Below are positions 8,785 to 18,162 of a stretch of DNA of 40,796 nt, one piece after another. Under the pieces are notes generated by a model. The model had not been told where the DNA came from, ran no database searches, and worked only from the letters and a program-made list of their open reading frames with translations. The stretch is taken from positions 1-40,796 of the forward strand of contig CAMLLT010000005.1 of NCBI GenBank assembly GCA_946480935.1. Direction: 5' to 3'. The stretch's first letter is position 1; each line of letters begins with the position of its first letter. The translations under genes were made by a program, and so were the position numbers. Source of the stretch: an uncultured Bartonella sp. (GTDB lineage: Bacteria; Pseudomonadota; Alphaproteobacteria; Rhizobiales; Rhizobiaceae).

Positions 8785-10302
8785 TTAATAAATACCCTGA
8801 AAATCTGTCGCGGCTGCCAGCCTGAACTGCGCCAAGACACTGAACGACCGCAATCCGCCGATCAAGTACGGGTCGTAAAGTATTTCCAAGCGGTTCGGGT
8901 TGGTGTCACTGCGTTGGACGATTAAGTTGTTCTTGAAATCTCGGAGATTTTCAACAAGACCATCGTAAACCATCCTAGAATATTCAGTAACCAGTTCAGC
9001 TTTGGCCGTTGTTGGTGTGATAATCGCCTGACCAGGTGCATAAAAAGTACCATCATCTGCCAACTTATGCCGCGGGTATTTTGATGTTATTGAGTTGGCT
9101 AGTCTGGTTAAGACTTCGTCCAAAGTCGACAAAGTTGTTGCGACTTCATAGCTGTTGTCGGGGCGCCCGTAAGAGTTGAATTGATAAGACGTCTGCTCTC
9201 TGTCGATTTGCGGCGTTTCATTGTTGAAAACGGTTTGGGTCGCAAGGCCATTTGAAGCCAGTCCGTTCCGCTCTGTTTTTGAAAAACGTTCTTCTTTTTT
9301 CGCCGGCAAAATGTTTAACAGCGTCAATGTCTGCAACGGTCTTGCTGGGTCAATCGTAAAAGCAGCAGCAGCTCGAGCGGTATATGCAGCAGTCCATTCC
9401 CAGACCGGCGTCGGACTGTTTTTCTCAATAGCCAAAAACGAAAGCGTTGGATAATTTAATGTTTTGCCAAAAGAAATAAGGTCGGCATAGTTTCCTCGCT
9501 TGGCAGACCAGATTTGCCCGTAGAGCATTCTAATCCAGCCCCAGCGCCCGGTATCATCAAAACCGAATTCTGTAGCCCAAGATTTGATTGTTCCTGTGTC
9601 AGTGTGAGGCAGCGAGACAAACTTATAATTTTCATCACCCAATGCAGCGATAGCCGAGGTCCAATCCGGGACGCCAGTACCACCGGTCAAAAAGTTATCA
9701 AAAGTAAGCGTTAGGCCTGTTGGTCTTTCGTCGAATTCTGTCGAGCGATTTGTCGTGTTTTCAAAAATTGAAATGTCATTGCCCGTTTGACCTTTCCATT
9801 TAGCAGCCAAAGTAACTGCTTCAGCCGATGCGGTTGCGGTCACAGGCAGCGAACCCATGCTGTTGATCTTGTCTGCTATATTTTGCGCAACTGTCGCGGC
9901 TGCATCGTCCAGATTTACACCGATATTTACTTCTTGTCCGGCGATTAGCAGGCTGTAAATGCCGGCATCTGTCGCAGTGCCAGAAATATTTATAGATCCT
10001 TTTGCAACTGTACCTTCCATTGGCTGTTGAATAGCCATGCAGTAGACATTTTGACTTTTGTTATTTGCGTAAAAAGTCGAATAGGCTCGTTCAAGTGGGC
10101 TGCCTAGACCAAACAGAGATGCGGCTTGCGAAGGCGAACCAACGGCGATTGGTTCATTAAGTTTTGCTCCATCAAACGCATAATCGACAAGGAGCGCAGG
10201 TTTATTGCCGGTTGCAGTGTTTGCCTGGGAATTGTCGACTTCGATCGAAACCAACGGCACTTTCCAGTCGGCTGGAATGTTATTAAAACTAACCCCTGTC
10301 AT
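8785..10302 (-). CDS. Contractile tail sheath protein (Mu gpL-like)
   Basis: 505 aa; 'MTGVSFNNIPADWKVPLVSIEVDNSQA...KPALLVDYAFDGAKLNEPIAVGSPSQAASLFGLGSPLERA'. Confidence 0.95.
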   Translation of the reverse strand: MTGVSFNNIPADWKVPLVSIEVDNSQANTATGNKPALLVDYAFDGAKLNEPIAVGSPSQAASLFGLGSPLERAYSTFYANNKSQNVYCMAIQQPMEGTVAKGSINISGTATDAGIYSLLIAGQEVNIGVNLDDAAATVAQNIADKINSMGSLPVTATASAEAVTLAAKWKGQTGNDISIFENTTNRSTEFDERPTGLTLTFDNFLTGGTGVPDWTSAIAALGDENYKFVSLPHTDTGTIKSWATEFGFDDTGRWGWIRMLYGQIWSAKRGNYADLISFGKTLNYPTLSFLAIEKNSPTPVWEWTAAYTARAAAAFTIDPARPLQTLTLLNILPAKKEERFSKTERNGLASNGLATQTVFNNETPQIDREQTSYQFNSYGRPDNSYEVATTLSTLDEVLTRLANSITSKYPRHKLADDGTFYAPGQAIITPTTAKAELVTEYSRMVYDGLVENLRDFKNNLIVQRSDTNPNRLEILYDPYLIGGLRSFSVLAQFRLAAATDFQGIY

Positions 10303-10529
10303 TTTTCATCCTTGTTTTTTTTCATGTTTGCAGCAGAAGCCGCCGTGGGGGAAATAGGTGTCGGCAAAGGGATGTTTTTGTTGACGGCAATGATGTTCCC
10401 ATCCCTAAGTCGACGAGCAGTGAATTGATCGTCCGGCCAATAGCCGCCGGCGTCCGGCAAAACAATGTTTCCAGCCGGATGTGTTAAATTCTGCCCTGCT
10501 GTTGCAGGGCGAACAAAAATTTTATTCAT
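10299..10529 (-). CDS. DUF2635 / Mu gp38-like small tail protein
   Basis: Internal ATG at 10529 gives MNKIFVRPATAGQNLTHPAGNIVLPDAGGYWPDDQFTARRLRDGNI; TGA/ATG overlap with the sheath gene. Confidence 0.85.
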   Translation of the reverse strand: MNKIFVRPATAGQNLTHPAGNIVLPDAGGYWPDDQFTARRLRDGNIIAVNKNIPLPTPISPTAASAANMKKNKDEK

Positions 10530-10547
10530 GTATAAAAAGCTCCATAA

Positions 10548-10579
10548 CAAAAAAGCCCGGACAAACGGGCTAATTTTTT
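10548..10579. terminator. Bidirectional intrinsic terminator-like hairpin inside the late operon
   Basis: AGCCCG-gacaaa-CGGGCT (10554-10571), 6-bp perfect stem, U-tracts on both strands (AAAAAA on one side, AATTTTTT on the other). Confidence 0.7.
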
Positions 10580-11079
10580 CGGCAAAACTTGACTGTCGGC
10601 TGTTCATCGCTCGTCTCCATCGTCGGCGGGTAATCGACGCGCTTTAAAAATGTCATTTCCAGCCGATTTTCGATTAAGAAAACGTCGCCTTGATCGGGAT
10701 AAAAACGGCGTGAATTTGTTCGCAAAACTGCTTCGAACAGCCCATCATTTTTCAGAGGCGAAATGAAAGTTTCGTCGGTCAACAATGCTGTTTCGATTTT
10801 TGTCAAATATTCATCGGCCTGAAGGTCAATCGCCGGTACATCTTTACCACCGCCGACGGTGACAGAAATACCAATGGTGATTTCTGCTTCAAAATGCGGA
10901 TAACCTGCATTCGCGTCTCCGTCTGCATTTTTTGTTTCCGACAACAAAAACACACAACAAAGAGGTACTTCGTTTTGTTGAACGGTCGGTGTTGGCTGGT
11001 TACGAACGTTTTTGAAAAGTTCTGAAGAGATAATTTTTTTTGTTATTGCATCACGAATTTTTAGGCCTTCGCTGCTCAT
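10570..11079 (-). CDS. Mu gp37-like tail completion/terminator protein
   Basis: 169 aa; location and 'EAEITIGISVTVGGGKDVPAIDLQADEYLTKIETALLTD'. Confidence 0.65.
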   Translation of the reverse strand: MSSEGLKIRDAITKKIISSELFKNVRNQPTPTVQQNEVPLCCVFLLSETKNADGDANAGYPHFEAEITIGISVTVGGGKDVPAIDLQADEYLTKIETALLTDETFISPLKNDGLFEAVLRTNSRRFYPDQGDVFLIENRLEMTFLKRVDYPPTMETSDEQPTVKFCRKN

Positions 11080-11092
11080 TTTATCCCCTCGG

Positions 11093-11398
11093 TTATTCTT
11101 TTTTCAAAGTTAAAGAAGCCGCGCCCTGACCGTCGTTTTCGACATTTTCGATCATGTAATATTCGCCGCGCAACAAAACGCGGTTTCCTGCAACCGGCGT
11201 ATTTTTAAAATCCGCCAGTCTAATGCTTAAAGTTGTTTTGAAGACCTGCAAACCGGTATCGCCTTCTAACGAGGCGATCATAGGTGTCATTGTTAGAATA
11301 CCACTGGTCTTGATTGTCTCATTACCGATAACAATGGTAATCGGTTCACCGAAAGCGGCTTGCCCGGCCTTTAAAACAAGTGCATCAAAATCAATCAT
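11093..11398 (-). CDS. Head-tail joining protein
   Basis: 101 aa between the major capsid protein and tail completion; 'FGEPITIVIGNETIKTSGILTM...LSIRLADFKNTPVAGNRVLLRGEYYMIENVENDGQGAASLTLKKE'. Confidence 0.65.
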   Translation of the reverse strand: MIDFDALVLKAGQAAFGEPITIVIGNETIKTSGILTMTPMIASLEGDTGLQVFKTTLSIRLADFKNTPVAGNRVLLRGEYYMIENVENDGQGAASLTLKKE

Positions 11399-12435
11399 TT
11401 TGATTTTTTGCTAGATATTGGTGTAACGCCAGTAAGCAGCATTTCAGGACGTGTGCAAATAAAAAGCGGATAGCTATACAATTCAAATTTTTGCCATGCT
11501 TGCCGTTCAAGATCAGGAATCGACAATGCGTATTTTTCCACGCCGGGCGTGTTGATCCACGGAGAAAATTCTGCTGGTGAATACACCACTTTAAAAACAT
11601 CTTCTCCCTTTACCGGGAAGAATGAAGCTTGGCCTGGTTTGATAGCGACGGTACTATTGTCGCTTGTTCCACGGTAGTTATGCCACCAGATGCCACCAAA
11701 CTTGAAACTACTAAAAACGCTACCGGAATCATTTCGCAACTGCTCTGCTGCATTCCAATTGATAAAAAATTGCTTGACCGACGGATGGGCAATCAACGCA
11801 TCATAAAATTCATCAGAAGCAAGAGCGTGCACTTCCGTCACTGGTGTAAAAGCACTTTCGCCGGCACGCTGCATTTTCCGGACAATATGTTTACATACGT
11901 TGCTGACTTCAGTTGATGGGTCATCCAAGCGAAAATCAATCACATCCGGAACAGCAATGCCAAATTCATCGTACCAATTATTAATGACAGAGCCATCCGC
12001 ATCTGTCACAATACCCTGAACAGCCCCAAGTCGCATATTTTCTTTCGTTAAACGAATATCATTATCAATGCGAACCAGTTGGCGTGCTACCTCTGTTTGA
12101 ACCTGCATTAGTTCGTTTTCAGAGCCAAATTCACGGATTCCTGTCAGTGAATCTGCGTAAATTGTCGTTGATTTCGACAAGCGGACCGTTGGAAAATAAC
12201 GGATATCTCTTTTATCTTTTGCCAGTTCTTCCGGAGCTGTGCCGATAGCGCTAGTTTTAACGAGTGCCAAATGACCTTCGCGTTTTTCGATTGAAGCAAA
12301 ACGTGTCCGGATCGGTTCCGGTTCAAAAATTTGGAGTTCGTCGAGAAGAGAGGGGACAAAAGGTAATTTTTCGATCCCTTTAGTCAACTGTACAGTCGAA
12401 AACGCATCATTGCGAAAAATATTCATAGAAACCAT
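11395..12435 (-). CDS. Major capsid protein (lambda gpE type)
   Basis: 346 aa; 'NDAFSTVQLTKGIEKLPFVPSLLDELQIFEPEPIRTRFASIEKREGHLALVKTSAIGTAP'. Confidence 0.95.
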   Translation of the reverse strand: MVSMNIFRNDAFSTVQLTKGIEKLPFVPSLLDELQIFEPEPIRTRFASIEKREGHLALVKTSAIGTAPEELAKDKRDIRYFPTVRLSKSTTIYADSLTGIREFGSENELMQVQTEVARQLVRIDNDIRLTKENMRLGAVQGIVTDADGSVINNWYDEFGIAVPDVIDFRLDDPSTEVSNVCKHIVRKMQRAGESAFTPVTEVHALASDEFYDALIAHPSVKQFFINWNAAEQLRNDSGSVFSSFKFGGIWWHNYRGTSDNSTVAIKPGQASFFPVKGEDVFKVVYSPAEFSPWINTPGVEKYALSIPDLERQAWQKFELYSYPLFICTRPEMLLTGVTPISSKKSK

Positions 12436-12447
12436 TAGAAAAAATCC

Positions 12448-12825
12448 TTATCGAGCTGAAATACCGACATTTTTTAACTGCAAAAGTTTTTGCGCTACCA
12501 ACTCTTCCGTATCGACCGAAGCGTCAAAAACAAGTTTTGATTTGACGACTTCGGCTGTTCTTGCCAGTGCAGCCGCTTGTTTTTCCCCGGTCGCCGTGTC
12601 AACTTCCGTTAGAAGAACCGCGCAAGCAACTTCTGAACCATCTGTTGCGGTTGCTGTCGATGGTACGTATTTATTTGTTTCGGTGATTTTTCCCAAAACT
12701 GTACCTGGCTTCAAAATTCCCAAATTTGCGGGAATTGTAACGTTATCGCGCGAAATATAGCCGGGGGCTTCGGAAACCATTGCTTCGAATGGTAAGTTAC
12801 CTAATGTGTAAACGGGTGATGTCAT
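12448..12825 (-). CDS. Head decoration protein (lambda gpD-like)
   Basis: Internal start at 12825 (MTSPVYTLGNLPFEAMVSEAPGYISRDNVTIPANLGILKPGTVLGKI); directly upstream of the capsid gene. Confidence 0.85.
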   Translation of the reverse strand: MTSPVYTLGNLPFEAMVSEAPGYISRDNVTIPANLGILKPGTVLGKITETNKYVPSTATATDGSEVACAVLLTEVDTATGEKQAAALARTAEVVKSKLVFDASVDTEELVAQKLLQLKNVGISAR

Positions 12826-12842
12826 TTTACCTATCTTTTTTG

Positions 12843-14042
12843 TTATTTGCTGATTTTTTTGATCGCGGTCGCCCAACTGGCTTCGACCTCTGCATCGGTC
12901 ATTGCGCTGCTTTTGTAAGCTCTAATATTCGTGATGTTTTGGTCTGATTTTTTTTGAGCCAGGAGAGCTTTGCTAACCGACGTTACAGACATACCGTTGC
13001 TCAAATATTTGACGGCTTTTTCAGGACAGCCTGCCAAAGTACAAAGAGCTGTTATTTTTTTCGCACGTTTGAAGCCCCGCATGTATGCCGCTCGAGCACT
13101 CATCTTTTTTGCGCGGGCACGTGCACGAGAAACCGTTTTAGTTCCGTCATCGTCATCATCATCAGCGTCGATTTTATCGTCATCGTCATCATCGGCGTCG
13201 ATTTTATCGTCATCGTCGTCGTCGTCCGCGTCGATTTTTTCGTCATCATCATCGGCGTCGATTTTATCGTCATCGTCGTCATCATCTGCACGACTACGAG
13301 CTTTACCGCGCGCTTTGGGCTTTAAGTCCGGATCATCTTCATCGGCGTCCATACGGGCGGTCAGTTCTTCGATTTTTTTTTCGATATTTTCTAGCCTTTC
13401 ATCGGTATCGGTGTTCTGGTTTTCAGAATTATCGGTATCCATTCTTGTTTTTGCTTTCGTTACCATTTTTGCTTTTTCCATTTTTGCTTTTTTAACTGCG
13501 CGTTGAAGAAAACGCGGAAGGCATTTCATGTTGATTTTTGCTTGTACGTTTTTGATAATTTCATCACAAAAACCCAATGAAAGCGCTTCTTCTGCACTCA
13601 TCAGACGGTCTTCAGCCATCAATTGTTCGACAAAATCTTCACTTTGCCCACTGCGAAGTGCGTAAATTTCGGCAAAAGATTTCGTCATTTTTTCCAAGTC
13701 ACTAGCCAGTGCTGTGAGCTCGGAGGAGGTCCCGATTGTTTCGGCATGTGGTTCGTGTATTAGTAAAAATGTGCCAGTACACATTTCAATCCGATCACCA
13801 GCCATCGCTATGAGTGACGCGGCGGATGCCGCTATGCCTTCAATGCGACAGACAATTTTTGCATCAAAGTTCTTGAGCACATGGAAAATGCCAATACCTT
13901 CACTAACATCTCCACCCGGAGAATTAATGCGGACAAGTAATTCATCTACCTTACCAATTTTCTTCAGTTGCTCCTGAATCGCCAAAGTGGTAACGATGTT
14001 ACTGCCACCGCCAATTTCGTCGAAAATGGTGATTTCGTTCAT
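12843..14042 (-). CDS. ClpP-type (S14) prohead protease with acidic repeat linker and C-terminal extension
   Basis: 'VRINSPGGDVSEGIGIFHVLKNF...EGIAASAASLIAMAGD...LIHEPHAETIG' is the ClpP fold with Ser and His motifs; C-terminal half has tandem DDDDDDKIDA blocks. Confidence 0.93.
   Translation of the reverse strand: MNEITIFDEIGGGSNIVTTLAIQEQLKKIGKVDELLVRINSPGGDVSEGIGIFHVLKNFDAKIVCRIEGIAASAASLIAMAGDRIEMCTGTFLLIHEPHAETIGTSSELTALASDLEKMTKSFAEIYALRSGQSEDFVEQLMAEDRLMSAEEALSLGFCDEIIKNVQAKINMKCLPRFLQRAVKKAKMEKAKMVTKAKTRMDTDNSENQNTDTDERLENIEKKIEELTARMDADEDDPDLKPKARGKARSRADDDDDDDKIDADDDDEKIDADDDDDDDKIDADDDDDDKIDADDDDDDGTKTVSRARARAKKMSARAAYMRGFKRAKKITALCTLAGCPEKAVKYLSNGMSVTSVSKALLAQKKSDQNITNIRAYKSSAMTDAEVEASWATAIKKISK
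13145..13290. repeat. In-frame tandem repeat coding for (D)n-KIDA acidic blocks
   Basis: Plus strand repeats 'gcgtcgattttatcgtcatcgtcatcatcg' and close variants about four times. Confidence 0.9.
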
Positions 14043-14092
14043 TTTGTTTTCATCTCGAATTCTTAATTATTTTCTGGAGGGAAAAGAAAACT

Positions 14093-14431
14093 ATGAAGAT
14101 ATTTGGATTTGCCGCATTGGTTGCAGCGTTATCTTTTTCCCCGTCGATAGCCGCCGCCAATAGTTTTTTTTTAAGCGGTAATGACCTTTACAAGGGTTGC
14201 AAAATCAACAGCCCCGAGGCCGCAGATTACATACTCGGAGTTGTTGACACGTTTGGCGTGTTCGAAAGTGCATTAACAACAAAAATGTTTTGCTTGCCAG
14301 CCAATGCCACAGGCACGCAATTAACTGACATGGTCTGCAAAAATTTAAAAGAAAACCCTGACATCAGGCATCAAAACGCCGCCGAGTTAGTTTCCGGAAC
14401 TTTTTTTACCGCTTTCCCCTGCAAAGACTAA
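14093..14431 (+). CDS. Secreted Rap1a/Tai-like immunity-family protein (moron, opposite strand to the late operon)
   Basis: 112 aa; RBS 'ctggaggg'; signal peptide MKIFGFAALVAALSFSPSIAAA; 'LSGNDLYKGCKI...AADYILGVVDTFG...FCLPANATGTQLTDMVCKNLKENPDIRHQNAAELVSGTFFTAFPC' matches the Cys pattern and C-terminus of Rap1a/Tai proteins. Confidence 0.8.
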   Translation: MKIFGFAALVAALSFSPSIAAANSFFLSGNDLYKGCKINSPEAADYILGVVDTFGVFESALTTKMFCLPANATGTQLTDMVCKNLKENPDIRHQNAAELVSGTFFTAFPCKD

Positions 14432-15982
14432 TTAAGGGCTGTTGTAACCATTTTGTTGATCGTCTTCTTCATCCGTCCCCGGCGGATTACCGTTTTCGGG
14501 TTGTGCTGAAAGGTTCGTCTGTCCGCCGGGGAGACAAGAATTCTCATCATCAAATTTTATGCCTAAATTTTTTGACCTTTCAGCATCTGCGGCAATCCTT
14601 TTATCCGTTTCGACAGGGTCGGAACCACTGGCAACAATCACGTCTGAGCGCGATTTGAACCCGTTGTCGACAGCCAATTTTTCTGCCTGTAAGTCATGCA
14701 ACGGATCTATCCAATCGCGGCGCGGTGGTATCCATTTGACCTTGTTATATAATCTTTGTTTTTCCGGATAATCCGGGAGGTCTATTGCGTCGGCAATAAC
14801 TGCATATTTTATAAAAGTTGCCCAAATCGGTTTACAAAGCTGATGGATGATGCAAGTGTGCTGAAGCTGTTCCAACCGTGCTCTAAACTCGATCATGCCT
14901 TGCCGAGCAGATGAGTAATTCGCCTTTTCATAATCGCCAGTCATGTTCATATACGGAACGCCCATACCGGCGGACGCGGCCAGGATGTTACGATATTGAA
15001 AAGGTTCATAACTATTGCCAACTTCGGCCGGTTCGGCAAATCGTATATCATCGCCTTTATCTAACAACTGAATTGTGCCGGGTTCCAAAACAGGCAAATC
15101 AGTATATCTATTTGGCGCACCTAAGTTATCAATATCATTTTCACCAAAAAACTGTTCAGCAGGCAATGGTGTTGTAATGAATGCAGAAAACATTGATGCC
15201 TTGCGTTTTCTTTCAAGCTCGGCATCATCGAATTGCTCAAGTTGCCAGAGTTTTAAGACAGATGCAACGACCCACGGGGCGCCTCGCATTTGCCCAGGAC
15301 GAAGAGGCCGGAAAATGTGCAAAATCTCGTCGGCCGGGATGCGTTCATAAAGATCACCACTGGTCTTTTCGCTAATAAAATCGCCTGGGTAGTTCCTGAA
15401 AAACCAGTAAGCTATTCGTTTGCCGGTATTGTCTACTTCGATGCCATTGACAATAAAATGACCGTCCGTTGTGCTGCCCGTTTTACTGTAATCCAGCATC
15501 TCACTTTCGAGTAATTGAATTTTTAAAGGCACAACAGAAGAGGCATCTTCTCCAATATGCAACCGGACAAAACACTCTCCGGCTTCAAACATGGCGCGGG
15601 CGATCAGTGCCTGAAGGCCATAAAAATCAGTTAAATTATCAAAGTCTGCTGCTTCGACCCAATCTTCCCAAAGGTCTGTTAGCTCTTGAACAATTTTTTT
15701 GTCATCAATCAGGAGGGACGGCTTAACGCCTTTTCCTATTAGATTTGAAACGAAACTTTCAATAGCCGAAACCGCGTATGGATTGTTACGTACTAAGTCA
15801 CGCGCGCGAGCACGCAAAATTTTCCCATCTGAAAAAAGAATCTGATTGATGCTTTCGCTAGAAGGGAACCAGTTCGACAGGCGTTTTTGTGACCTTGCGG
15901 CCTCATATGGGTTGTTTAAAAACGCTTTCGCCGTTTTTTTCGCTTTACCGGTTATTTTTGATTTTTTATGTTTTTTGCTCAT
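14432..15982 (-). CDS. Portal protein (lambda gpB type)
   Basis: 'ARDLVRNNPYAVSAIESFVSNLIGKGVKPS...EAGECFVRL...ADEILHIFRPLRPGQMRGAPWVVASVLKL...NYSSARQGMIEFRARLEQLQHTCI'. Start at 15982 sits beside the gpW stop. Confidence 0.95.
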   Translation of the reverse strand: MSKKHKKSKITGKAKKTAKAFLNNPYEAARSQKRLSNWFPSSESINQILFSDGKILRARARDLVRNNPYAVSAIESFVSNLIGKGVKPSLLIDDKKIVQELTDLWEDWVEAADFDNLTDFYGLQALIARAMFEAGECFVRLHIGEDASSVVPLKIQLLESEMLDYSKTGSTTDGHFIVNGIEVDNTGKRIAYWFFRNYPGDFISEKTSGDLYERIPADEILHIFRPLRPGQMRGAPWVVASVLKLWQLEQFDDAELERKRKASMFSAFITTPLPAEQFFGENDIDNLGAPNRYTDLPVLEPGTIQLLDKGDDIRFAEPAEVGNSYEPFQYRNILAASAGMGVPYMNMTGDYEKANYSSARQGMIEFRARLEQLQHTCIIHQLCKPIWATFIKYAVIADAIDLPDYPEKQRLYNKVKWIPPRRDWIDPLHDLQAEKLAVDNGFKSRSDVIVASGSDPVETDKRIAADAERSKNLGIKFDDENSCLPGGQTNLSAQPENGNPPGTDEEDDQQNGYNSP

Positions 15983-15983
15983 G

Positions 15984-16184
15984 TTACAAATTTTTGGTGC
16001 ACAATGGCGAAATACGTCTTCTATTCTTCTTCCCCAAAGATAGTTCTTGCTCAATCATTGCAAGCGTTCGTCGCATTTCATCCAAGGAACGATAAGTGAC
16101 GCTTTTTCCTTCGTAAGAAACGCTGGTCGCACCACTCGCTATAGCAGATGCCAAAGCATCACGATCGGCTTGTGTAAATGCCAT
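15984..16184 (-). CDS. gpW-like head-tail joining protein
   Basis: 66 aa; 'MAFTQADRDALASAIASGATSVSYEGKSVTYRSLDEMRRTLAMIEQEL'. Confidence 0.9.
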   Translation of the reverse strand: MAFTQADRDALASAIASGATSVSYEGKSVTYRSLDEMRRTLAMIEQELSLGKKNRRRISPLCTKNL

Positions 16185-16188
16185 TTTT

Positions 16189-18162
16189 TCACCCTAAAAA
16201 TTTTGAATAACTGATCGGCCGTTGGCGCGCATTTTGCGCGTCAATAGTTTTTTGTGAGTGCAAAAAACGAATATCGCCTTCTATTTGCTTGACAGCGCCA
16301 TCAGTTTGTTGACCTTCAGCCTTTTCAGCATCCTTTTTTTGAACACTTTCTGTTTTTTCGGCTGTTTCTTCCTTAGAAACGCTGACGCGATCAAGCAAAA
16401 TCGGCAAAGATTTTAAGGCCGCATATGACAGAACAAAGGTGTCTAGTGCCTCATTGCGCGGGCGGGTTGCTACCCACACGCGGTAGGGACGGCCGTTTTT
16501 ATGCCTGGTTACAACTTTTTCGGCGGTGAGCTGTGCGTAATATTCATCACTAAAAGCATCGCCGGCTGGGAAATGCACATAACCAGCGCCTATCTTTTCT
16601 ATACGCAAGCGCGAATAAACAAGCTCTTTTGCCGTATCGACACCGACAATAAAAACCTTATCATTGTTTTTTGTTTTACTGAACCGGAGCGGCCAAATAG
16701 GTCTTGTGCCGGCTGCACCTTTTGTTGCAAAAACACGCCGTAAATGTCTAGTCCGGCAAAACGAATAAACGGCAGCGGAAAAATGGCCGCCGGAATCAAT
16801 ACAACAAGCCCGGACGTGTAGTTTTCGCCCATCCTCTGTTGTATATGCCGCTAACAGCAGTTTATCTAATTGCTCCCAAACCATTTTTTGTGCGGGATCG
16901 CCAAATATAACATGATAATTAACCACCCACGTTTCTTCGCCTCGCCCATAACCAATTATTTGCAGCTCCAGGCGGTCATCTTGTGTGTCAACGCCGGCTG
17001 TCAACAAAAGTACGCCGGCTGGTATATTGTCGCTATTGTAGACTTCAGCACGCGTCATAAGCGCGTTACTGTTTGCTTGGTAGCCTTCCTCTTCCCACGT
17101 TTCGCCCAACACCAAATTGACAAAGGTTTTTAATTGCGTGGGATCTTTACGTACACGCAAAAATTCCTCGACCAAAAAACGCCATGAAGCATTCGGGAAA
17201 AGGCTGTAAGCCGCCCAAATGTGGAAACCGATATGCCCGTTGAATGGTTTTTCAGCAATCCACCGCCCGCCAGCAATCAGGGCTGATTTGTCTGTTTCGT
17301 CAATCCGGCAACCGTTGCCACTTTCGCAAATGAAATGAGCCGTTTCCGGATGATGCTTTATGGTCTTTCCGTTTTCATCAACTTCTTTATCCCATTGCAA
17401 ATTCTGCCATTTTAAAACTTGCTCAAAACCGCAGTGCGGGCATTTAATGTAATAGTGTCGTTGGTCTGATTGCTCCCAAGCTTTTTCAATACGGCTTTCG
17501 CCTTTAATTGTCGGTGATGATCCCATCACGATCTTTCTGTTCCAAAAACTTTCAGACCGCTTTATGCCAAGCGCTATCTGGTCACCTTCAATACCAGCCC
17601 CTGCAACCGGAAAGCCGTCGACTTCGTCAAAGAGAACAATACGGGCAGAAATACGCCGAAAGCCCCCCGGAGAGTTAGCACCGACAAAAGAAATAGATGA
17701 ACCATTTTTAAACGTGCGTTTTGTGATGGTTTGGCCAGAATCGCGCGATTTTAGTTCACCTGTTAACTTTTCCAGCTCCGGCGTATCACGCAACATCGGC
17801 AAAATTTCTGATTTCGAATAATCTTCGGCATCCTCGACACGTGGTTGAACGAGCAAGATAGGCGAGGGGTCTTGCGACAAATAATAAGCAATGATGTTGT
17901 CAAGGCATTTAGTATAACCAACGCGGGCAGATTTAATAACACAGATTGTTTTCACACCTGCTTCATGAACGGAATCCATAATTCCATTCTGGTAAGCAAA
18001 GGCAGAAAATTTTCCTGGTTCAGCCGAATTTTCGACCGACAATTGCGCGTATTTAGCTGCCCATTGGCTAACTGTCAGTTGCGGCGGTGGCTGCAATGTT
18101 GACCGCCTCGTTTGCAGCAACCTCTTTAGAAAGTTGTCTTTTCCCGTCCATCTCGTCATCAA
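16189..18162 (-). CDS. Terminase large subunit, GpA family
   Basis: 657 aa; 'LQPPPQLTVSQWAAKYAQLSVENSAEPGKFSAFAYQNGIMDSVHEAGVKTICVIKSARVGYTKCLDNIIAYYLSQDPSPILLVQP', 'ISARIVLFDEVDGFP'. Confidence 0.96.
   Translation of the reverse strand: MMTRWTGKDNFLKRLLQTRRSTLQPPPQLTVSQWAAKYAQLSVENSAEPGKFSAFAYQNGIMDSVHEAGVKTICVIKSARVGYTKCLDNIIAYYLSQDPSPILLVQPRVEDAEDYSKSEILPMLRDTPELEKLTGELKSRDSGQTITKRTFKNGSSISFVGANSPGGFRRISARIVLFDEVDGFPVAGAGIEGDQIALGIKRSESFWNRKIVMGSSPTIKGESRIEKAWEQSDQRHYYIKCPHCGFEQVLKWQNLQWDKEVDENGKTIKHHPETAHFICESGNGCRIDETDKSALIAGGRWIAEKPFNGHIGFHIWAAYSLFPNASWRFLVEEFLRVRKDPTQLKTFVNLVLGETWEEEGYQANSNALMTRAEVYNSDNIPAGVLLLTAGVDTQDDRLELQIIGYGRGEETWVVNYHVIFGDPAQKMVWEQLDKLLLAAYTTEDGRKLHVRACCIDSGGHFSAAVYSFCRTRHLRRVFATKGAAGTRPIWPLRFSKTKNNDKVFIVGVDTAKELVYSRLRIEKIGAGYVHFPAGDAFSDEYYAQLTAEKVVTRHKNGRPYRVWVATRPRNEALDTFVLSYAALKSLPILLDRVSVSKEETAEKTESVQKKDAEKAEGQQTDGAVKQIEGDIRFLHSQKTIDAQNARQRPISYSKFLG

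Noticed and set aside
13145-13290. CRISPR-like repeats
   Set aside because: Units are contiguous, coding and have no unique spacers; no Cas genes. The only Cas4-like ORF is a phage recombination-type nuclease.
12970-13506. 178-aa plus-strand Ser-rich ORF
   Set aside because: Antisense shadow of the Asp-rich repeat in the protease gene; low complexity only, no independent support.
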